Source: Methylumidiphilus sp963753955 (GTDB lineage Bacteria > Pseudomonadota > Gammaproteobacteria > Methylococcales > Methylococcaceae). Taken from it: a DNA stretch of 64,000 nucleotides. Of the stretch, positions 7,860 through 17,729 are shown piece by piece. The stretch covers positions 1 to 64,000 of the forward strand of contig CAVWEM010000012.1 in assembly GCA_963753955.1 (NCBI GenBank), in the 5' to 3' direction. The stretch's first letter is position 1. The number at the start of each line of letters is the position of its first letter. The notes below the pieces were generated by a model. That model saw only the letters and a list, made by a program, of their open reading frames with translations, was not told where the DNA came from and did not search any database. The position numbers and the translations under genes are program-made.

Positions 7860-8528
7860 TTGAAAAAAAGCCTTTTGGCCATTCTGCTGCTTTTGCCATG
7901 TCTGCTCGCCCATGCGGGAAGCTTGGCGTGGATCACTGACAAACTCGAAGTGCAATTGCGCTCAGGATCGGGCAACCAATACAAGATCATCAAATCACTG
8001 CCGTCCGGCACCGAACTCACCGTCGCCGAGGATAGCGAAACCAACGGTTACACTCGCGTGACGCTGGAATCGGGCGAAGAGGGCTGGGTTTCCACCCGCT
8101 ATTTGAGCCTCTCGCCTATAGCACGTGGAGACATGGAGGAAAACTCGAAAAAGCTGGCCAACTTGCGCGAGGAAAACCAACGCCTCAAGTCCGACTTGGT
8201 GGCTTTGAAATCCAGCAAGGAAACTGCCGAAAAATCCAGCCAAGAGTTGAAGGCTGAAACCGCGCGCTTGAACAGCGAGGTCACTGCCATAAGGCAAGCG
8301 TCGGCCAATGTGTTGCAGATCCAAAACGAGCGCGACCAACTGACCCAGGAAAAAGTCACCCTGGAAAGCGAACTGGAAACCCTCAAACGTGAAAAACAAG
8401 CCATGGACTCCCGCGACAAGCAGGACTGGTTCATGATCGGCGCAGGTGTGCTCTTTGGCGGCATAGTCCTCGGCCTGATCCTACCCCGTTTGAGTTGGCG
8501 CAAAAAAAGCAGTTGGGATTCATTCTAA
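7860..8528 (+). CDS. SH3-domain membrane protein (TIGR04211/YgiM-like)
   Basis: A TTG start at 7860 behind AGGGA gives a 19-residue signal peptide ending AHA. Residues 20-85 form a bacterial SH3 domain (WITDKLEVQLRSGSGNQY, VTLESGEEGWVSTRYL). About 95-180 is a heptad-rich coiled coil (ENQRLKSDLVALKSSKE, ERDQLTQEKVTLESEL), and 185-207 is a transmembrane helix followed by a basic tail. This architecture matches the SH3-coiled-coil-TM family seen in many gammaproteobacteria. Its role is unsettled, possibly in the cell envelope. It lies alone between the argF terminator and ilvD. Confidence 0.85.
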   Translation: MKKSLLAILLLLPCLLAHAGSLAWITDKLEVQLRSGSGNQYKIIKSLPSGTELTVAEDSETNGYTRVTLESGEEGWVSTRYLSLSPIARGDMEENSKKLANLREENQRLKSDLVALKSSKETAEKSSQELKAETARLNSEVTAIRQASANVLQIQNERDQLTQEKVTLESELETLKREKQAMDSRDKQDWFMIGAGVLFGGIVLGLILPRLSWRKKSSWDSF

Positions 8529-8644
8529 AAATCAGCGCAGCCACAAACTTTAAGCCATCGGCTAGGTGGCGCATCCGCCAGCAAACGCCTTGCAAACAGG
8601 ACAATCCAACAAGCCCCCAAGCCACCCCGGAGCCTACGCAAATC

Positions 8645-10336
8645 ATGAGCGACAACAAAACCCGCCAATTTTCCTCCCTCGTCGTCGATGGCATGGAACG
8701 CGCACCCAGCCGCGCCATGTTGTATCCCGTCGGCTTCACCGACGCCGACTTCAAGAAGCCACAGATCGGCGTGGCCTCGACCTGGAGCATGGTCACCCCT
8801 TGCAATATGCACATCAACAAACTTGCGGACGACGCGACCAGAGGCATCGACGACGCCGGCGGCAAAGCAGTCATCTTCAACACCATCACCATCTCCGACG
8901 GCATCTCCATGGGCACCGAGGGCATGAAGTATTCGCTGGTGTCGCGTGAGGTCATCGCCGATTCCATCGAGACCGTGGTCGGCTGCCAAGGCTTTGACGG
9001 AATCGTCGCCATCGGCGGCTGCGACAAGAACATGCCCGGCTGCCTGATTGGCATCGCCCGCCTCAACCGGCCTGCGGTGTTCGTGTACGGCGGCACGATA
9101 TTGTCCGGCTGCCATAGCGGCCAGAAACTGGACATCGTCTCCGTGTTCGAGGCCGTCGGGGCCAGGGCCAACGACAAGATCGACGACGCCGAGCTAAAGG
9201 CCATCGAGTCCAAAGCCATCCCAGGGCCGGGTTCTTGTGGCGGCATGTACACCGCCAACACCATGGCCTCCGCCATCGAGGCGCTGGGCATGAGCCTTCC
9301 GGGCAGTTCCGCCCAGGCTGCCATCTCCAACGACAAGAAGCTCGACTGCGAGCGGGCCGGTGCGCAGGTGCTGAAGCTGTTGAAACTGGACATCAAACCC
9401 CGCGACATCATGACTAAGCCGGCCTTCGAGAACGCCATCACCGTAGTGATCGCCTTGGGCGGATCGACCAATGCGGTGCTGCATCTGTTGGCCATGGCCC
9501 ATGCCGCCGGAGTGGCTCTGGATCTGGATGACTTCACCCGCATCGGCCAAAACGTCCCCATGCTGGCGGATCTCAAGCCCAGCGGCAAATATTCGATGGC
9601 GGAATTGGTCGACATCGGCGGCATCCAGCCGCTGATGAAAGAATTATTGAAGGCCGGGCTGCTGCACGGCGATTGCCTGACCGTGACCGGCAAGACCTTG
9701 GCGGATAATCTGGCGGAAGCGCCGGACTACCCGGCGGGCCAGCAGATCATCAAGCCCTTGGACAATCCGATCAAGAAAGACAGCCATCTGGTCATCCTGC
9801 GCGGCAACCTCGCCCCCGATGGCGCGGTGGCAAAAATCACCGGCAAGGAAGGGCTGACCTTCACCGGCACGGCGCGGGTCTTCGACTGCGAGGAACTGGC
9901 CTTGAAGGCCATCCTCGACGGCACGATCATCAAAGGCGACATCATTGTCATTCGCTTTGAAGGGCCGAAGGGAGGCCCTGGCATGAGGGAAATGCTCTCC
10001 CCCACCTCCGCAGTGATGGGCAAGGGGCTGGGCAAGGAAGTGGCGCTGATTACCGATGGCCGCTTCTCAGGCGGCACCCACGGCTTCGTGGTCGGCCACA
10101 TCACGCCGGAAGCTTTCGTCGGTGGCCCGCTGGCCATTGTCAAAAACGGCGATTCCATCACCATCGACGCCGAGACCCGGAAACTCAACCTGCATGTGGC
10201 CGAAGAAGAAATTAGCCTGCGGCTGCGGCAATGGGCCAAGCCCGAACGACGCTATGAGAGGGGTGTGCTGGCCAAATACGCCCGGCTGGTCAGTTCGGCT
10301 TCCGAGGGCGCTGTCACCGACAAATACCTGGATTGA
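8645..10336 (+). CDS. ilvD: Dihydroxy-acid dehydratase
   Basis: Dehydrates dihydroxy-acids in valine, leucine and isoleucine synthesis, using an iron-sulfur cluster. ATG 8645 (GGAG upstream) gives MSDNKTRQFSSLVVDGMERAPSRAML, the canonical beginning; the frame is open further upstream but overlaps the SH3 gene. Signatures: GGCDKNMPG near residue 124, PGPGSCGGMYTANTM near 195, PGMREMLSPTSA, and DGRFSGGTHGFVVGHI near 470. 563 aa is the typical short form. It is transcribed with the SH3 gene upstream, 116 bases away. Confidence 0.97.
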   Translation: MSDNKTRQFSSLVVDGMERAPSRAMLYPVGFTDADFKKPQIGVASTWSMVTPCNMHINKLADDATRGIDDAGGKAVIFNTITISDGISMGTEGMKYSLVSREVIADSIETVVGCQGFDGIVAIGGCDKNMPGCLIGIARLNRPAVFVYGGTILSGCHSGQKLDIVSVFEAVGARANDKIDDAELKAIESKAIPGPGSCGGMYTANTMASAIEALGMSLPGSSAQAAISNDKKLDCERAGAQVLKLLKLDIKPRDIMTKPAFENAITVVIALGGSTNAVLHLLAMAHAAGVALDLDDFTRIGQNVPMLADLKPSGKYSMAELVDIGGIQPLMKELLKAGLLHGDCLTVTGKTLADNLAEAPDYPAGQQIIKPLDNPIKKDSHLVILRGNLAPDGAVAKITGKEGLTFTGTARVFDCEELALKAILDGTIIKGDIIVIRFEGPKGGPGMREMLSPTSAVMGKGLGKEVALITDGRFSGGTHGFVVGHITPEAFVGGPLAIVKNGDSITIDAETRKLNLHVAEEEISLRLRQWAKPERRYERGVLAKYARLVSSASEGAVTDKYLD

Positions 10337-10390
10337 CGTGTCGGCACCGACCGGAAAAGCCAACGCCGTTGGACACCCATTGATTTTGAC

Positions 10391-13363
10391 ATGAGCGACC
10401 GGTCGACCGAGACTTGGGGCGAGGAAGGCAGTGCCAAGCCTGCCAGCCGATTTTTCAGCCTGCGTTGGAAACTCCTAGGATCGCTTGTCCTGCTTTCGTT
10501 CGTCACCTTCGCTCTGCTCTCCCGGTTCTTCCAGCTCTATCTGTTGGAACGCTATGAGGAGGCGCGCCATGCCGCGCTACCCTTGTATTCCCGGCAAATC
10601 AACGGGCTGATCCGCCAAGAGCGTCGCCACATGGAACAGGTGGCGATGACCTTGCCCTCCCTCTCCGGCACACGAATCCCCTTGGCAAAAAAAAGCCAAC
10701 GGGAATTCAAGCGCCGCTTTGACGAATTCTGGGCCACCTTTCAGCTAGACATGGGCCTGGAAGACGCCTATTACTTCGACACCGAAGGCAAGCTATTGGA
10801 AGCCTGGGGCAGCAGTGCCATGCCCCCGCAGGCAGCCAACAGCGACACTTGGAAAAAGGCCTCACTGGAGACTTCACGCCTAGAATCACCGAGCAGCTTC
10901 GTTTCATGTGTGAAAACCTGCCGTGTCTACGCCCTTGCCCCCGTGCTAGTCAACGGCCGTTTGGCCGGCCAATTCGCCGTCGGCACATCCCTCGCGGAAA
11001 TGGTTCTGGCTTTCCACAATATCTCCAACGCCGACATCGCGGTCATCAACGCCACCCTGCCCGGCGAAGCCGGGGATGCTTCCGACAGCCTGCAAACCCG
11101 CTGGGGGATGCGCATCCAGGCCGCTTCCAACCCTGCCATCACCCTCGAAATCCTCAACTTGGCGAGCACACAGTTCGACCTGCCCGCTTTTCTGGAACAC
11201 ACGAACCTGTTGGAAAGCGCAGGAAAAACTTACGAAGTGGCTGAGATCGTCTTGGCCGAAGACGGCAATGCCCAGGGAATGCGCATCCTGCTGATCAAGG
11301 ATATCAGCCTCGATCTGGCGCAGGCCAAGGAGACCGCTTTCAGCGCATTGCTGTTGAGCCTGTTGGGAGGGGGTTTGTCGTTGATTCTGCTCTACGTGCT
11401 GCTCGGCAAATCCCTGAACCGGCTATTGCGCACGGCCCAAGCCATACCCCTATTGGGTCGCAGCGCTTTCGCCGAATTGCGCCAGGCGGTGAATCCGCGC
11501 CAGAAGGCCCATCTGCAAGATGAGATTGACATGCTCGACAGCACGGCAATCATGTTGTCTTGGCGCCTGCAATCCTTGGAGACCGAGGTCGAGGAACGCA
11601 CCCGCTCGCTGCAAACCGCCCTCGACGAGGTTTACAAAAAAAGCGCCTTCGTCAGCAGCCTGCTCGATCACGCCCAAGTCATCATCGTCACCCATGACGA
11701 GGCGGGAAGCATCATTTCCATCAACCGCTATGGACGCGAACTGACCGGCTTCAGCGAAGCGGAATTGCGCGACATCCCGCTGGCAACCTCCCCGCTCCTG
11801 CTCAATCCGCTGACCACTCTGAACGACCGCTTGAAAGATCTTGCCGAAGGAAAAATCGAACACCTGCGCCACGAGGCAAGCTTGAGGTGTTACGATGCCA
11901 GCCAGCGCGACATATCCTGGGTGCACACCCGGCTGAGTCCGAAGCCTGGCGACCCTATCACCCTCCTTGCCGTAGGCCTGGACATCAGCGAACGCAAGCA
12001 GAACGAAGCGCGCCTAGCCTATCTGGCGGATCATGACCCCTTGACCGGATGCTATAACCGCCGCCGCTTCGTGGCCGATATGGAACGCATGCTGATGTCC
12101 GCCCGCGACACCGCACGGCGTGGCTGCCTGCTGTTCATCGACCTGGATCGCTTCAAATTCCTCAACGATACCAGCGGCCACCATACCGGCGACAGCTTGT
12201 TGCTACTGGTCACCGACGAGTTGCGCAAGCTTATCCGGCCTTACGACATCTTGGGGCGGCTGGGCGGCGACGAATTCGCCATCGGCCTCATGGACAGCGA
12301 CGAGTCCACGGCCGTCGCCACAGCCGAAAAAATCAACGCCCAGCTTGCCGCCATCTCCCTCCCTGTCCTGGGGATCAAACATCCGATCTCGGCGAGCATC
12401 GGCGTGGCCATGTTTCCGGATGGGGGCTTCAGCGTCAAGGATTTGCTGGTCCATGCCGACATCGCCATGTACCAGGCCAAGGACAAAGGACGCAATGGCT
12501 GGCACATCTTTTCGCCCGACGAGAAGGCCAGGGAGCGTCTGCACGAATGGCTGGCCTGGGAGGAGCGCATCAAGCGCAGCATGGCGGAAAACCGCTTCGA
12601 ACTGTATTTCCAGCCCGTCATGCACCTGTCCACACGCAACATCTCACACTTTGAAATCCTACTGCGTCTGCACATGCCCGACGGCACCATCACCACCCCG
12701 GTCGAATTATTGGACATTGCCGAGCGTAGCAACCTGATAAGGGATCTGGATCTATGGGTGGTGCGAAGGGCTATCGCTTACGTGGCCGAACTGCCGAGGG
12801 AGATGGATGGCACCACCTTCACGATCAACCTGTCAGGTGTCAGCATTGGCGACGAAATTCTGTTGGAAAATCTGAGAAGCTTGTTTGAGACCACCGATAT
12901 AGACCCGCACAGGATAGTTTTCGAAATCACCGAAACTGCGGCGGTGGCCGACCTCACCCGTGCGCGCGAATTCGTCAACGCCGTCAAGTCCATCGGCTGC
13001 TGCTTCGCGTTGGACGATTTCGGCAGTGGATTTTCTTCTTTTTATTATCTTAAACACTTCCCGGTGGATTACATCAAAATCGATGGATCGTTCATTTTCA
13101 ATCTCGCGGACAGCTTGGACGACCAGATCCTAGTCCGCGCCATGGTCGATATTGCCAAAGCCTACAATAAGAAAAGCGTGGCGGAATTTGTCGAAAATGA
13201 GAACACCCTCGAAATCCTGCAAAGCTATGGCGTGGATTACGTCCAGGGTTATTACATCGGCAAGCCTGCCCCTAAGCTATGCACCGTCCCCGACTATTTG
13301 AACAAAGACAAGGCTTTTTGCGCGGTCGAGGCAATGCCCCAGGACAGGGGTATCAGTACATAG
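10391..13363 (+). CDS. Membrane sensor with PAS, GGDEF and EAL domains
   Basis: A 990-residue cyclic-di-GMP protein. Helices near residues 27-49 and 315-340 bracket a periplasmic sensor of about 265 residues. A linker/coiled coil (ETEVEERTRSLQTALDEV) leads to a PAS domain (about 425-540). The GGDEF domain follows (DHDPLTGCYNRRRF, LGRLGGDEFAIGL), with an intact active-site motif. The EAL domain has FEILLRL in place of EALLR, keeping the Glu, and intact DDFGSGFSSF, IKIDGSFI and QGYYIGKP. Both synthesis and hydrolysis could therefore operate. The start lacks a good ribosome-binding site. Its 3' end overlaps the convergent MFS small-subunit gene by 70 bases. Confidence 0.93.
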   Translation: MSDRSTETWGEEGSAKPASRFFSLRWKLLGSLVLLSFVTFALLSRFFQLYLLERYEEARHAALPLYSRQINGLIRQERRHMEQVAMTLPSLSGTRIPLAKKSQREFKRRFDEFWATFQLDMGLEDAYYFDTEGKLLEAWGSSAMPPQAANSDTWKKASLETSRLESPSSFVSCVKTCRVYALAPVLVNGRLAGQFAVGTSLAEMVLAFHNISNADIAVINATLPGEAGDASDSLQTRWGMRIQAASNPAITLEILNLASTQFDLPAFLEHTNLLESAGKTYEVAEIVLAEDGNAQGMRILLIKDISLDLAQAKETAFSALLLSLLGGGLSLILLYVLLGKSLNRLLRTAQAIPLLGRSAFAELRQAVNPRQKAHLQDEIDMLDSTAIMLSWRLQSLETEVEERTRSLQTALDEVYKKSAFVSSLLDHAQVIIVTHDEAGSIISINRYGRELTGFSEAELRDIPLATSPLLLNPLTTLNDRLKDLAEGKIEHLRHEASLRCYDASQRDISWVHTRLSPKPGDPITLLAVGLDISERKQNEARLAYLADHDPLTGCYNRRRFVADMERMLMSARDTARRGCLLFIDLDRFKFLNDTSGHHTGDSLLLLVTDELRKLIRPYDILGRLGGDEFAIGLMDSDESTAVATAEKINAQLAAISLPVLGIKHPISASIGVAMFPDGGFSVKDLLVHADIAMYQAKDKGRNGWHIFSPDEKARERLHEWLAWEERIKRSMAENRFELYFQPVMHLSTRNISHFEILLRLHMPDGTITTPVELLDIAERSNLIRDLDLWVVRRAIAYVAELPREMDGTTFTINLSGVSIGDEILLENLRSLFETTDIDPHRIVFEITETAAVADLTRAREFVNAVKSIGCCFALDDFGSGFSSFYYLKHFPVDYIKIDGSFIFNLADSLDDQILVRAMVDIAKAYNKKSVAEFVENENTLEILQSYGVDYVQGYYIGKPAPKLCTVPDYLNKDKAFCAVEAMPQDRGIST

Positions 13364-13518
13364 CTCCAGAAGAGGATCAAGAGCGCCCATTGTTTCGGCC
13401 GCAAAGGCGGCTTGACGATGGGCGGGATTTTCTGCTGCGACGCGGCATCCGCCTTTTGCCGGAAGGATGCCTGGTATTTTTGCGGAATCTGGCGTTGCGG
13501 CCTGTTGCGTTTGCCCAT
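13294..13518 (-). CDS. MFS transporter small subunit-like membrane protein
   Basis: A 74-residue protein starting at ATG 13518 behind AGGAG. The basic N-terminus (MGKRNRPQRQIPQKYQASF) is followed by one hydrophobic helix, WALLILFWSYVLIPLSWGIA. This matches the short single-helix protein encoded directly downstream of OFA-type MFS permeases, annotated in databases as an MFS transporter small subunit; its biochemical role is not known. It is 49 bases downstream of the MFS gene, same strand. Its last 70 bases overlap the convergent GGDEF-EAL gene. Confidence 0.7.
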   Translation of the reverse strand: MGKRNRPQRQIPQKYQASFRQKADAASQQKIPPIVKPPLRPKQWALLILFWSYVLIPLSWGIASTAQKALSLFK

Positions 13519-13567
13519 GGACGCGGCTCCTGTCGGAAAGGTTGGCTGGTTTTGATGGCGTGGGGAT

Positions 13568-14935
13568 TCAGCCTTGCAAAGGGTCGTCAACCTCGTCGTG
13601 GCGCATATAATGCCTTTCCCTCACTTCATGCATCAACAGGTTGCAGACGAAGCCCAGGCCCAACAGCCCGGCCATGATGTAAAGGGTGGACGTATAGGCA
13701 TCCGCCTTGGCCACGCCGTGGCCGATTTGGTATTCGCGGATATAGTTGACCAAGACCGGGCCCAACACCCCGGCGGTGGACCAGGCAGTCAGCAAGCGTC
13801 CATGGATGCCGCCGACGTAGCGGGTGCCAAACACATCGGCAAGGTAGGCGGGTATCGCGGCGAAACCGCCGCCGTACATGCTGAGAATCACCGCCGTGGC
13901 GGCAATGAACAACACCAAATCCCCCTCGTGGGCCAAGGTCGGCAGCATGGAATACAGGAAGGCACCCAGGGTGAAATAGACGAAATAGGTGTTTTTCCGC
14001 CCCAAGTAATCGGAAGCCGTGGACCAGAAAAACCGCCCGCCCATGTTGAATAAGCTGAGCAAGCCGACAAAACCCGCCGCCGCCTCCGGGGTGATGCGGC
14101 CCTTGAACATCTCCTGGATCAACACCGAAGCCTGGCCCAGGACGCCGATACCGGCCGTGACATTCAGGCAAAGGATGGCCCACAACCAATAAAATTGCGG
14201 TGTCTTCAGAGCTTGGTCGATATGGACATGGCGTTGAGTCACCATCCTGTTCGACTCGACTTTGGGCGTCCAGCCAACCGGCTTCCAGTCCGGCGGCGGA
14301 AGCCGGATAGCGAAAGCACCGACCAGCATGGATGCGAAGTAGGCCGAGCCCATCACTAAAAAGCTTTGCGCAACGCCGACCGATGCTCCGCTCTTGAAAT
14401 AGGCCATCAGCGCCACGCCCAAGGGGGCGCCGATCATCGCCCCGCCGCCAAAGCCCATGATCGCCAGGCCGGTGGCCATGCCCCGGCGATCCGGGAACCA
14501 TTTCAGCAGCGTCGAAACCGGCGAGACATAGCCCAGACCAAGGCCGCAGCCGCCCAGCACACCGTAGCCGAGATACAGCAACACTATTTGATGCGACCAA
14601 ACGCCCAAGGACGAAAGGAAAAAGCCGCCACCGAAGCAACAGGCGGCCCAAAACATAGTCCGCCTAGGGCCGACTTTTTCCAGCCAACTCCCGCCGAACG
14701 CCGCGGAAAGCCCCAGAAACACGATACCCAGGCTGTAAATCCAACCCACGGAGGAGAGTTTCCAGTCATCGGGCGTGGATGCGGATACGCCGAGCACACG
14801 GGTCAAAGGTTCGTTGAATACGCTTAAGGCATAGACTTGGCCGATGCAAAGATGGACGGAAAGCGCCGCAGGCGGGATCAGCCAACGGTTGTAATCCGGA
14901 GGGGCGATGATGCGGTCTTTGTTCAGGAAATCCAT
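13568..14935 (-). CDS. OFA-family MFS transporter (oxalate/formate antiporter-like)
   Basis: 455 residues with about 12 hydrophobic segments. Typical family features: WLIPPAALSVHLCIGQVYALSVF in the first helix, WIYSLGIVFLGLSAAFGG, RGMATGLAIMGFGGGAMIGAPL, and GGRFFWSTASDYLGRKNTYF in the second half. Family members exchange oxalate, formate or related carboxylates across the inner membrane; the substrate here cannot be told from sequence. The small subunit-like gene lies immediately downstream. Nearby FdhD/FdsD make formate an attractive guess, but this is only context. Confidence 0.88.
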   Translation of the reverse strand: MDFLNKDRIIAPPDYNRWLIPPAALSVHLCIGQVYALSVFNEPLTRVLGVSASTPDDWKLSSVGWIYSLGIVFLGLSAAFGGSWLEKVGPRRTMFWAACCFGGGFFLSSLGVWSHQIVLLYLGYGVLGGCGLGLGYVSPVSTLLKWFPDRRGMATGLAIMGFGGGAMIGAPLGVALMAYFKSGASVGVAQSFLVMGSAYFASMLVGAFAIRLPPPDWKPVGWTPKVESNRMVTQRHVHIDQALKTPQFYWLWAILCLNVTAGIGVLGQASVLIQEMFKGRITPEAAAGFVGLLSLFNMGGRFFWSTASDYLGRKNTYFVYFTLGAFLYSMLPTLAHEGDLVLFIAATAVILSMYGGGFAAIPAYLADVFGTRYVGGIHGRLLTAWSTAGVLGPVLVNYIREYQIGHGVAKADAYTSTLYIMAGLLGLGFVCNLLMHEVRERHYMRHDEVDDPLQG

Positions 14936-15193
14936 AGACTGCGGACTTGAAATCGAGGATGCCGCAGCTTAAAGAAGCGAAGGCGAGGGTGTTGCCATTA
15001 ATATTATAGAAAAAGCCTTGCCGCAGGAAGCGGAAATGGGCAAATTGTTATTATTTGCTGGCCCACATCCTAAAAAGCTTCCCACAACAAGGCTTTTGAC
15101 TCTCAACTCCTCCTGGCGGCTTTTATTATTGTTTTTGGCTTTCTCCAAACATTTCAATGCTTGAACATGGCCTAGCCGCCTATGCCGCCTCTC
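14936..15193. repeat. Intergenic region with a 10-bp inverted repeat
   Basis: Between the MFS gene and a small membrane-protein gene, on the upstream side of the MFS gene. AAAAGCCTTG (15011-15020) and CAAGGCTTTT (15088-15097) are perfect inverted repeats 67 bases apart, so the MFS mRNA leader could fold around them. The bases between them are AT-rich. No open frame or known RNA family is recognised. Confidence 0.4.
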
Positions 15194-15361
15194 TTACTTC
15201 GCTTTGCTGAGCTGCTTTTCCACTTCGGCCTTGAGCTGGGTCTGTGCTTCACCGGCTCCGCTCACTTCCATCTCTCTCGACTTCAACATGAGCACCAGCA
15301 CGATCGTGACAACGATCAGACCGCCAATGTAGAGCCAAAAATTATCTTTTTCGTTTTCCAT
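15194..15361 (-). CDS. Small single-helix membrane protein, unknown function
   Basis: A 55-residue protein from ATG 15361 with GAGGT upstream. After MENEKDNF there is one transmembrane helix (WLYIGGLIVVTIVLVLML) and a charged, helical C-terminal tail ending QLKAEVEKQLSKAK. A longer in-frame extension to 15496 has no ribosome-binding site. I do not recognise the family. It stands alone between the MFS and TauE/SafE genes, all on the minus strand. Confidence 0.6.
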   Translation of the reverse strand: MENEKDNFWLYIGGLIVVTIVLVLMLKSREMEVSGAGEAQTQLKAEVEKQLSKAK

Positions 15362-15678
15362 CTTAAGTACCTCAAAATAAAATGATTTAAAGACGACGCC
15401 ACGCGGGCGTCTGCGAAAGGTTGTGGCGGGGTTTTGCCTACCGCCTAGCCTGTCGGAACTACGTGACTGAAGCACATCTCCGTCAGTGGCTGACATTTTA
15501 AATTCGTGAACAGTCTAATTCAACAAATTTCATAAATTTTTTTGATGAGGATCAATAAGCCATTTATTATGTCATGGTCCGCCGCCCTGTCCCCCCTCGG
15601 GCAAATCGCCCTCATCCATCTGGACGACACTCCGACAGATTTCTTTAATATCTTTTAAATACAAAGACTTGAAATTAC

Positions 15679-16473
15679 TTAGGCAAACATCGGCCAGACG
15701 AACTTCACGCCGATGAGCATCAGCACCGAAGCCAGCAGGGGGCGCAGAAAATATTCCGGGATCTTCGCGCTCAGGTGGCTGCCGACCCAAATACCCGGCA
15801 ACGAGCCGACCAACAGGCTGCCTAGCAGCACGAAATCGACATTGCCCATGTGCAAATGGCCAAGGCCTGCGACCGTGGTCAGCGGAATGGCGTGGGCCAG
15901 ATCGGTGCCGACGATACGCAACGTGGGCAAGCGCGGATACAGGAAAAACAGCGCAACCGTGCCCAACGCGCCCGCCCCCACGGAAGACAGGGTGACCAGA
16001 ACCCCAAGAATCAGGCCGGTCAGAATCGTGGCAGGCGCTTGAAAACGATGAAAGCGGCCCGGAGCATGGATATCGGTCTCCAGTCCGGCCCGTTTCAGCC
16101 GGTTGCGGAAAAACAAGGCAAAAGCAGTCAAAATCAAGGCCACGCCCAAAGCGTTGCCCATGACACCGGCCAGCGTCTTGCGGGGAATGTCGAAATATTC
16201 CAGGACGAAGATCACCGCCGCCGCCGCCGGCAGGCTGCCCGCGCACATCAGCCGGACGATCCGCCACTCCACAGAACCATGGGTGCGGTGATGCACGGCC
16301 GCCCCGCCGCTCTTGGTGATCGCCGCGAACAGCAAGTCCGTGCCCACGGCAGTGGTCGGGGCGAAACCGAACAGAAAAACCAACAAGGGCGTCATGAGTG
16401 AACCACCGCCCACGCCGGTGAGACCGACCAACAATCCTACCGACAAGCCGGATACAATGTATGCAAAATTCAT
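15679..16473 (-). CDS. TauE/SafE-family sulfite/anion permease
   Basis: 264 residues with about eight membrane segments. Two repeated halves carry the family glycine motifs: GLTGVGGGSLMTPLLVFLFG, then TTAVGTDLLFAAITKSGGA, and in the second half LGVLVTLSSVGAGALGTV with IVGTDLAHAIPLTTVAGLGH. The start at ATG 16473 (MNFAYIVSGLSVGLLVG) places the first helix correctly; the open extension to 16548 is unlikely. Members export or import sulfite, sulfoacetate or other small anions. The substrate here is unknown. Confidence 0.88.
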   Translation of the reverse strand: MNFAYIVSGLSVGLLVGLTGVGGGSLMTPLLVFLFGFAPTTAVGTDLLFAAITKSGGAAVHHRTHGSVEWRIVRLMCAGSLPAAAAVIFVLEYFDIPRKTLAGVMGNALGVALILTAFALFFRNRLKRAGLETDIHAPGRFHRFQAPATILTGLILGVLVTLSSVGAGALGTVALFFLYPRLPTLRIVGTDLAHAIPLTTVAGLGHLHMGNVDFVLLGSLLVGSLPGIWVGSHLSAKIPEYFLRPLLASVLMLIGVKFVWPMFA

Positions 16474-16629
16474 GAAGCGCCTTGAATTTTTGGTTATTGA
16501 AAAATAGCCAGGAATTATAACGGCTGGGCGGATTTGCGATGCAACCATAAAGCTATAAGCTTATGCCATGGCGTGGACTCCCAGCCCTGCGATACGCCCA
16601 TCCCCACAAGAATAACGAGGAGAGAAGAG

Positions 16630-17708
16630 ATGATGACAGCGGCACTATTGATCCTGGGTACGGTCTTGCTGGTGGCGGGGGCCGAGTTCCTGGTGCGCGG
16701 GGCATCCAAGTTGGCTGTCTCGGTCGGCATTTCGCCCCTGGTGGTGGGGCTGACCGTGGTGGCTTTCGGCACCAGCGCGCCGGAATTGGCGGTCAGCACC
16801 TACGCGGCATTCACCGGCGAGGCCGAAATCGCCATCGGCAATGTGGTGGGCAGCAATATTTTCAACATCCTATTCATCCTCGGGGTTTCCGCCATGATCA
16901 CCCCCCTGGTGGTGGCCCAACAGTTGATCCGCCTCGACATCCCCATCATGATCGGCGTCTCCATCCTGCTGCTCATCTTAGGTGTGGATGGCAAGATCGG
17001 CCACATTGATGGATTGCTGCTGTTTTCTATGGTCGTCGCCTACACGGTGTTCCTCATCCGGCAAAGCCGCAAGGAAAGCCGGGCGGTGCGGGAAGAATAC
17101 GAGCGCGAATTCGGGGTGGGCAAGGAGGAAAAAACGCCACACGCCTGGAAAATCGACTTGGCCTACATGGTCGGCGGTGCGCTCATGCTGGTGCTGGGAT
17201 CGCGCTGGTTGGTGGATGGCGCGGTGCGGGTGGCGGTGGACTTGGGCGTCAGCGAGTTGGTGATCGGCCTCACCATCATAGCCATCGGCACCTCGTTGCC
17301 GGAAGTGGCGACCTCGGTGGTGGCCAGCCTGCGCGGCGAGCGCGACATCGCCGTAGGCAACGTGGTCGGCAGCAACATCTTCAACATCCTCGCCGTGGCC
17401 TGCTGACCGGCCTGGTCTCGCCCGATGGCGTTCCCGTCTCCCTTGAAGTCCTGCGCTTCGACATCCCGGTCATGATCATGGTGGCCTTAGCCTGCGCGCC
17501 GGCGTTCCTGACCGGATTCACCATCCAGCGCTGGGAGGGGTTCCTGTTCCTGGCCTACTACCTCGCCTATCTGGCCCATCTGGTGTTCGCGGCGACGGGC
17601 CACCCTGCCCTGCCTAGGCTGGACGGCCTGGTGCTGTCCTTGATGGTTCCACTCACCGCCATGACCGTATTGGTGTTCCACAAACAGAAACCGGACGGCG
17701 TGAAATAG
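16630..17708 (+). pseudogene. CaCA-family Na+/Ca2+ exchanger, one frameshift
   Basis: Starts at ATG 16630 behind AGGAG. It has the paired alpha-repeats of calcium/sodium exchangers: VVAFGTSAPELAVSTYAAF with GNVVGSNIFNILFILG, and IIAIGTSLPEVATSVVASL with GNVVGSNIFNILAV. Right after the second repeat (about 17395) the frame is broken, giving AC and a stop at 17406. The next frame continues LTGLVSPDGVPVSLEVLRFDIPVMI to 17708. One indel restores a normal protein of about 358 aa. A consensus error is as likely as true inactivation. Confidence 0.88.
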
Positions 17709-17729
17709 CCCGCATTGCCGGGAGGCCAG

